NCBI GenBank assembly: GCA_030146705.1
Contig: JASLBE010000044.1
Span: 87,799-151,798, forward strand
DNA from: Tissierellales bacterium
GTDB taxonomy: Bacteria; Bacillota; Clostridia; Tissierellales; Tissierellaceae
Reading direction: 5' to 3'
Length of the DNA stretch: 64,000 nucleotides
The position numbers and the translations under genes were made by a program. Numbering within the stretch: position 1 is the stretch's first letter; every line of letters begins with the position of its first letter. This document shows, in pieces, positions 59,227 to 64,000 of the stretch. The notes below the pieces were generated by a model that saw nothing but the letters and a program-made list of their open reading frames with translations, ran no database searches and had not been told where the DNA came from.

Positions 59227-60480
59227 TTAAAAGACCCCTTCTTTAATAGCTCCCTCTTTTGAAGCTATAACTGCAGTACAAACTGCATCTCCAGTTATAT
59301 TAGTTGTAGTCCTTCCCATGTCAACCAACCTGTCTATTCCCATTAATAGTCCCATACCATCTAGGGGTAGTCCTACAGATTGAAGAACCATAGAAAGCAT
59401 TATAGCTCCAGCCCCTGGAACTCCTGCTGTACCAATTGAGGCAAGTGTTGCTGTTAAAACAACTGTAATTATCATCTTCATAGTCAGTGGCACGCCATAG
59501 ACTTGTGCTATAAAGAAAACTGCAACCCCCTGCATAATAGCTGTACCATCCATATTAATAGTTGCCCCTAGTGGAATGGTAAAAGAAGATACATCTCTTG
59601 ATATTCCCATTTCATTTTCTAAAACATCCAAAGAAGCTGGCACTGTGGCACTACTACTAGCTGTTGAAAATGCTATGGACATTACTGGTGAGAATTTCCT
59701 ATAAAACTTCCTCATATCAAAGTTTGTAAAAATCTTTAGCATTATTCCATAAACAACAAACATATGGATCAGTAGTCCAATATAGACTGTTCCTATATAT
59801 TTGGCAAGGGGAAGGACAGCCTGGATCCCCACTGTACTCATAGTTCTTGCAATAAGTCCGAATACTCCAAATGGTGCAGCCTTCATTATAAGTCCAACTA
59901 AAACCATTACTAAATCATTTAAGCTATCAAATATCTTTACTAATAAATTGGCTTTTTCACCCAATACTGATATTCCAATTCCCGTTGCTATTGCAAAGAT
60001 TATTATTTGTAGCATATCCCCATCAGCCATTGACTGGATTGGGTTTTTAGGAATTATCTCATAAAGAATTTGAACTATAGGCACAGGCTCATTTATTGTA
60101 GTTTCAACTACATCTATCGCTTCTAGCTTAAGCCCTACTCCTGGCTTTAAGAAATAGCCTAGCAACAAGGCAATTACTACTGCCACTGCTGTAGTTGTAA
60201 GATAAAAGGCTATGGTCCTAACTCCAATTCTTCCTAGCTTCTTTATATCTCCCATACCAGCTGCTCCATTAACTAGGGATATAAAAACTAGTGGAACTAC
60301 TAACATCATTATTCCTCTTAAGAAAACTTGTCCTAATAACTGATATAAACCGTCAATGAGGAAATTATTCTTAAAACCACTCTCCGGTAACTGATATGTA
60401 ATAATCCCAACAATGATTCCCAACACTAAGCCTACTAAGACTTTTTTAGTAATGCTCATTTCTTTCATCTTGTGTTTCAT
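59227..60480 (-). CDS. Dicarboxylate/amino acid:cation symporter (DAACS)
   Basis: Glutamate/aspartate-type symporter with about eight membrane segments and the family's two re-entrant regions: SSSATVPASLDVLENEMG near residue 285 and MDGTAIMQGVAVFFIAQVYG near 312. TVVLTATLASIGTAGVPGAG and DRLVDMGRTTTNITGDA give the binding site. Arg in the last motif argues for acidic substrates. 417 residues. It carries a consensus promoter. Confidence 0.92.
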   Translation of the reverse strand: MKHKMKEMSITKKVLVGLVLGIIVGIITYQLPESGFKNNFLIDGLYQLLGQVFLRGIMMLVVPLVFISLVNGAAGMGDIKKLGRIGVRTIAFYLTTTAVAVVIALLLGYFLKPGVGLKLEAIDVVETTINEPVPIVQILYEIIPKNPIQSMADGDMLQIIIFAIATGIGISVLGEKANLLVKIFDSLNDLVMVLVGLIMKAAPFGVFGLIARTMSTVGIQAVLPLAKYIGTVYIGLLIHMFVVYGIMLKIFTNFDMRKFYRKFSPVMSIAFSTASSSATVPASLDVLENEMGISRDVSSFTIPLGATINMDGTAIMQGVAVFFIAQVYGVPLTMKMIITVVLTATLASIGTAGVPGAGAIMLSMVLQSVGLPLDGMGLLMGIDRLVDMGRTTTNITGDAVCTAVIASKEGAIKEGVF

Positions 60481-60757
60481 TTTCTACACCACCCTTTCTA
60501 TAAATTAAAAAAAATTATTGTTATTATTATAGTCTAGTAATATTTTATTGTCAATTACTTTATTTTTAATTTATAAATCTAAAAAATTAAAAAACATTCT
60601 ACAATCTTTACTTCATTTAATATCTTATATATTTTCTACTTCCCCCTTTTAAACAAATCCCTACTTCTTTCATATACACCATATCTAGTATATATATTTA
60701 TAGGGTTTTTTTCAAATCACATAATATAATATATAAATTTATTATTGTATTATAGCA
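60481..60757. promoter_or_regulatory. Intergenic region with symporter promoter
   Basis: On the minus strand TTGACA (60549-60554), 17-base spacer and TATAAT (60526-60531), a full consensus promoter. The remaining 200 bases are very AT-rich with no gene, RNA motif or repeat that I can support. Confidence 0.75.
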
Positions 60758-60795
60758 AAAGAATGACCCTAAACTTTGGTTTAGGGTCATTCTTT
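60758..60795 (-). terminator. Terminator after the fabG-like gene
   Basis: Perfect arms AAAGAATGACCCTAAA/TTTAGGGTCATTCTTT, just beyond the stop. Confidence 0.85.
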
Positions 60796-60802
60796 AAGCT
60801 TC

Positions 60803-61546
60803 TTAAGTTCTAGCACAACCATCAACACATAATGTTTCTCCTGTAATATAGCTAGCCAAATCACTGGCTAAAAACAGGTAGGCATTGGCTATATCTTCAG
60901 GCTCTCCAATCCTTCTTAGGGGTATTGCATCTACTATTGGCTGGGTTAATTCTTTAGGTATAGATCTTACAGTTTCTGTACTTACTATACCTGGTGAAAC
61001 TGCATTAACCCTAATATTATCAGGTCCCAGTTCCCTGGCTAAAGATTTGGTAATACCATTTACTGCAAATTTAGAAGTTGGATAGCCAACCCCACTAGGC
61101 TGTCCATAAGTTCCAACCATTGAACTTGCATTAAGTATTACCCCTCCACCTTGTTCCTTCATAATCTTAGCTGCAGCTTGGGATGTATAAAATATGGCAT
61201 TAACATTTATATCCATAATATTTTTAAAATCCTTAGGGTCATAGTCATAAATACGGTCCCTATGAGATATACCAGCATTATTAACCAAAATATCCAAAGA
61301 CTTATACCTAGCCACTATGTCCTTAAAAGCCCTTGCAATATCATTTGGGTCTACTAGGTCTATAACCATACCCTCTACTTGGTAGTTCTCATCTTCATCT
61401 TTAAGCCTGGCTAAGGCCTTGTTAACTGTTTCATCTCTTGAACCAGTAAAAATAACCTTGGCCCCATTTTCTAAATATTTTTTTACTATGGCAAAACCTA
61501 TCCCCCTGGTTCCACCTGTAATAACTGCTACTTTTCCATTTAACAT
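60803..61546 (-). CDS. Short-chain dehydrogenase, FabG-like
   Basis: 247 residues, classical SDR. Cofactor motif TGGTRGIGFAIV near residue 10, NNAGIS near 88, catalytic Ser in LNASSMVG and the YxxxK in GYPTSKFAVNG. Best match by eye is 3-oxoacyl-ACP reductase, but it stands alone with no other fatty-acid gene, so another alcohol or ketone substrate is possible. GGAGGTGG before ATG. Confidence 0.85.
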   Translation of the reverse strand: MLNGKVAVITGGTRGIGFAIVKKYLENGAKVIFTGSRDETVNKALARLKDEDENYQVEGMVIDLVDPNDIARAFKDIVARYKSLDILVNNAGISHRDRIYDYDPKDFKNIMDINVNAIFYTSQAAAKIMKEQGGGVILNASSMVGTYGQPSGVGYPTSKFAVNGITKSLARELGPDNIRVNAVSPGIVSTETVRSIPKELTQPIVDAIPLRRIGEPEDIANAYLFLASDLASYITGETLCVDGCART

Positions 61547-61652
61547 ACTTCCACCTCCGTATACTAATATACTAATATACTTATATCCATTATTGTGAAA
61601 GTAAAAACAATTTAATTAACTTTTCCTAATTATTAATTTATTTTATATAAAT

Positions 61653-61675
61653 AAAAAGAGCCTAGGGCTCTTTTT
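61653..61675 (-). terminator. Terminator after gatB
   Basis: AAAAAGAGCC-TAG-GGCTCTTTTT, overlapping the gatB stop region, with T run on the minus strand. Confidence 0.8.
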
Positions 61676-63107
61676 ATGCTTGATCTAATTTTTCCTTAAT
61701 TTTTTCATTGACCATTTGTGGGTTGGCCTTGCCCCTAGAAATTTTCATAACCTGGCCTACTAAGAAACCTAGGGCCCTATCTTTTCCAGCCTTATAGTCT
61801 AAAATAGACTGTTCATTTTCAGAAAGTACCTTATCAACCATTTCTAAAAGTGCATCCTCATCACTTATTTGTGATAGGCCATCTTCCTTTACAATAGTCT
61901 TTGGGTCTTTTCCTGTTTCAAATACTTTTCTTAAAACTTTTTTACCAATATTATTACTAATCTCATTGGATTTTATTAGGCTTAATAAATCAGCCAATTG
62001 CTGAGAAGTTAAAGGAATCTTATCCAACTCATCAATTTCAAGTTCCTCATCCTTAAGCCTTCTTAAAACATCCCCCATTATCCAATTACTAACCATCTCA
62101 TAATCATCTATAAGCTTAACTGTATCTTCATAGAAGGCAGCTAGTTCCCTAGTTTGTGTTAAAACCTCAGCATCATATTCTGGTAGCTTGTACTCATCCA
62201 TAAATCTTTCTTTCTTAGCCTTTGGAAGTTCTGGCAACCTAGACCTTATTTCTTCTATCCAATCTTCATCAATATTTAATTGGCCTATATCAGACTCAGC
62301 AATATATTTATAGTCTCCAGCTTCTCCCTTGTCTCTCATCTTAACAGTTTCTCCCAGGCTGTCATCCCACCTCCTGGTTTCATGCCTTGTATTACTTCCC
62401 TCTTCAAGAAGTTTCCTGTGCCTATTTTCTTCAAATTCTATGGCTCTTTCAACAGCCCTAAAAGAGTTTAGGTTCTTAACCTCAGAAATGTTACTTCTTT
62501 CTCCCGTTTCGTTATTTACAATATTTATATTAACATCACACCTAAGTGACCCTTGCTCCATCCTAACATCTGAAACTTCTATATATTTCAACCTAGACCT
62601 TAATTTCTCTAGAAAAAGTCTAGCCTCTTCTCCAGATTCCATATCTGGCCTTGTAACTATTTCTATAAGAGGAACCCCAGCCCTATTATAGTCTATTAAA
62701 GTTTCTCCACTCTCAGTATGGTTAAGCTTACCAGTATCCTCTTCAATATGAATTCTTTCAATCCTAACCTTCTTATCCTTCTCTTCCAAGTATATGTGCC
62801 CATCATAACAAAGTGGCCTATCATCTTGAGAAATTTGAAAACCCTTTGGTAGGTCAACATAAAAATAGTGCTTCCTATCCATCCTATTAAAATTGCTTAT
62901 TTCACAATCAAAAGCAAGCCCAGACTTTATAGCATACTCTATGGCTCTTTCATTAATCCTTGGTAGGGTACCTGGTAGGCCTATACATACTGGACAACAA
63001 TGAGTATTGGCCTCTCCTCCAAATTCATTACTACAACCACAGAACATCTTGGTGTCTGTCATAAGTTCTGTATGGATTTCAAGACCTATTATAGTTCTAT
63101 AACTCAT
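61674..63107 (-). CDS. gatB: Aspartyl/glutamyl-tRNA amidotransferase subunit B
   Basis: Catalytic partner of GatA in making Gln-tRNA or Asn-tRNA. Starts YRTIIGLEIHTELMT, zinc-type cysteines in MFCGCSNEF and HCCPVC, KHYFYVDLPKGFQISQ, and a C-terminal YqeY-like tail (about 330-477). Length 477. Overlaps gatA by 11 bases. Implies absence of a direct GlnRS, AsnRS or both, common in Firmicutes. Confidence 0.95.
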   Translation of the reverse strand: MSYRTIIGLEIHTELMTDTKMFCGCSNEFGGEANTHCCPVCIGLPGTLPRINERAIEYAIKSGLAFDCEISNFNRMDRKHYFYVDLPKGFQISQDDRPLCYDGHIYLEEKDKKVRIERIHIEEDTGKLNHTESGETLIDYNRAGVPLIEIVTRPDMESGEEARLFLEKLRSRLKYIEVSDVRMEQGSLRCDVNINIVNNETGERSNISEVKNLNSFRAVERAIEFEENRHRKLLEEGSNTRHETRRWDDSLGETVKMRDKGEAGDYKYIAESDIGQLNIDEDWIEEIRSRLPELPKAKKERFMDEYKLPEYDAEVLTQTRELAAFYEDTVKLIDDYEMVSNWIMGDVLRRLKDEELEIDELDKIPLTSQQLADLLSLIKSNEISNNIGKKVLRKVFETGKDPKTIVKEDGLSQISDEDALLEMVDKVLSENEQSILDYKAGKDRALGFLVGQVMKISRGKANPQMVNEKIKEKLDQA

Positions 63108-64000
63108 CTACTTTACCTCCTTCAAAAGCAAGTCCTGCTTTTATTAATTTATCGTCTTCAAACCTATTTGCTGTAAATTGAATACCAATTGTAGGACTAT
63201 CACCTTTAACTGGTAGGGATATTCCACCTAAGCCTGCCAGGTTGGCCCCTACTGCAAATATGTCTGTATTATACTGGTCCTCTGTATTTTCTGCCTTTTC
63301 CCCTAGGTTAAATGGAAGTACAGGACTTGTAGGAGATAAAATTAAATCATAGTCTTCAAAAACCCTGGCAAAATCTTCCTTAATAAGTCTCCTAACCTTC
63401 AAGGCTTTTTCATAGTATTTTTCCCTATTTTCCTTGTCCAATACATAGGTTCCAAAAACTATCCTTCTCTTTACTTCCCTACCTAGACCCTCAGACCTAC
63501 TATTTGTATAAAGTTCTGTTAAGTCCTTATAGTCACCTGCCCTATGGCCATAAACTATCCCATCAAACCTAGCCAGGTTTGAACTAGTCTCAGCTGAAGC
63601 CAATAGGTGGTAGCAAGCTGGTGCATACTTTAAGTATGGCATATTAACTTCTTCTACAAGCCCTCCTAAGGACTTAATAATTTCCACCGATTCCTGGAAC
63701 TTTTCTTCAACTTCCTTATCTAAAGAATAACCTTCTAGGTCTTTTATTATTCCTATTTTCATCCCCTTAAAGTCATAAGTTCCATCTAGGTCCAAGTCCT
63801 TTAAAACTTGGTCCGCTTCTTCATAAGAGGTCATATCTCTTTCATCTTTTTTCATCAATACCCTTAGTAGATTGCCTGCATCCCTAACATTTCTTCCAAC
63901 AACCCCAACCTGGTCTAGGGTATTAGCCATAGAAACAACCCCAAATCTTGAAATAGCCCCAAAACTTGGTTTTATCCCAACTACTCCACAATAGGCAGAT
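63097..64000 (-). CDS. gatA: Aspartyl/glutamyl-tRNA amidotransferase subunit A (5' part outside window)
   Basis: The frame runs unbroken to the window edge; an internal Met at 63930 is not the start. Residues before it read YCGVVGIKPSFGAISRFGVV, the conserved amidase segment after the Ser-cis-Ser-Lys triad, so about the first 170 residues are missing. The visible part ends with a typical GatA C-terminus (DLILSPTSPVLPF, GLGGISLPV, GIQFTANRF). Supplies ammonia from glutamine to GatB. gatC is expected just upstream, outside the window. Confidence 0.93.
   Translation of the reverse strand, partial: SAYCGVVGIKPSFGAISRFGVVSMANTLDQVGVVGRNVRDAGNLLRVLMKKDERDMTSYEEADQVLKDLDLDGTYDFKGMKIGIIKDLEGYSLDKEVEEKFQESVEIIKSLGGLVEEVNMPYLKYAPACYHLLASAETSSNLARFDGIVYGHRAGDYKDLTELYTNSRSEGLGREVKRRIVFGTYVLDKENREKYYEKALKVRRLIKEDFARVFEDYDLILSPTSPVLPFNLGEKAENTEDQYNTDIFAVGANLAGLGGISLPVKGDSPTIGIQFTANRFEDDKLIKAGLAFEGGKVDEL

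Noticed and set aside
63928..63930. ATG at 63930 as the gatA start
   Set aside because: Conserved GatA sequence continues in frame upstream to the window edge, so this Met is internal.
1..64000. CRISPR arrays, insertion sequences, defence islands
   Set aside because: No regularly spaced repeats, transposase motifs or terminal inverted repeats were found by eye on either strand.

Overview
The window is AT-rich bacterial chromosome with short intergenic gaps, strong AGGAGG-type ribosome binding sites, consensus TTGACA/TATAAT promoters and many intrinsic terminators. T-box leaders, an FMN riboswitch, a PyrR attenuator, a GlpP-type leader, CsaB, GatA/GatB and frequent AGG (Arg) and CTA (Leu) codons point to a low-GC Firmicute (Bacillota). 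An anaerobic Clostridia/Tissierellia-type member is my best guess. The genus is inference. I see no prophage, insertion sequence or CRISPR array; this is core metabolism with some accessory transport and regulatory modules.

Layout. 1-3.9 kb: the end of a large surface-type protein, then csaB, a glycosyltransferase and a small secreted protein (cell-wall polymer block). 3.9-6.1 kb: acpS-alr-mazE-mazF; the antitoxin is a 55-residue gene lacking a DNA-binding domain. 6.5-9.3 kb: an unidentified transporter and a cytosolic gamma-glutamyltransferase-like enzyme. 9.4-15.3 kb: a complete pyr operon (pyrB-I-C-F-K-D-E) behind a PyrR-binding attenuator. 15.3-18.2 kb: metNIQ behind a Met T-box. 18.3-23.9 kb: small operons, including a possible alpha-ribazole salvage pair, a YbaK deacylase, an HD hydrolase and a CBS-domain pyrophosphatase. 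23.9-28.4 kb: two paralogous TrpX-like binding proteins, each behind its own T-box (specifiers read as Phe UUC and Tyr UAC), followed by one permease and one ATPase. 28.4-32.2 kb: ribD-E-BA-H under an FMN riboswitch. 32.2-38.9 kb: hemA to hemL plus siroheme genes. 38.9-42.6 kb: glpP divergent from a glpA-like gene, an FAD oxidoreductase and a DUF1667 gene. 42.6-46.7 kb: a YtrA-type repressor with an ABC-2 exporter and an unrecognised 453-residue protein. 46.8-48.5 kb: a PII-like protein with a cation:proton antiporter. 48.5-53.5 kb: FadR-type regulator, rpsD, mtaD, ldh, dapF. 53.5-54.2 kb: five tRNA genes. 54.3-61.6 kb: yfcE-rdgB-rph, an amidase, a HypE/PurM-like protein, a dicarboxylate/amino-acid symporter, a fabG-like gene. 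61.7-64 kb: gatB and the 3' part of gatA.

Working together, these genes suggest a peptide- or amino-acid-using organism that imports Met and probably Phe and Tyr under tRNA control. It makes pyrimidines, riboflavin and siroheme itself, oxidises glycerol-3-phosphate and can form lactate. No late haem gene (hemE, hemN, hemH) is in the window, so the tetrapyrrole operon seems aimed at siroheme or corrinoids.

The observations I would look at first are the paired Phe/Tyr T-boxes on tandem binding-protein genes, the DNA-binding-free antitoxin, the PII-like/antiporter pair with a terminator hairpin at the start of its leader, and the cobC/AIR-synthase-like pair.
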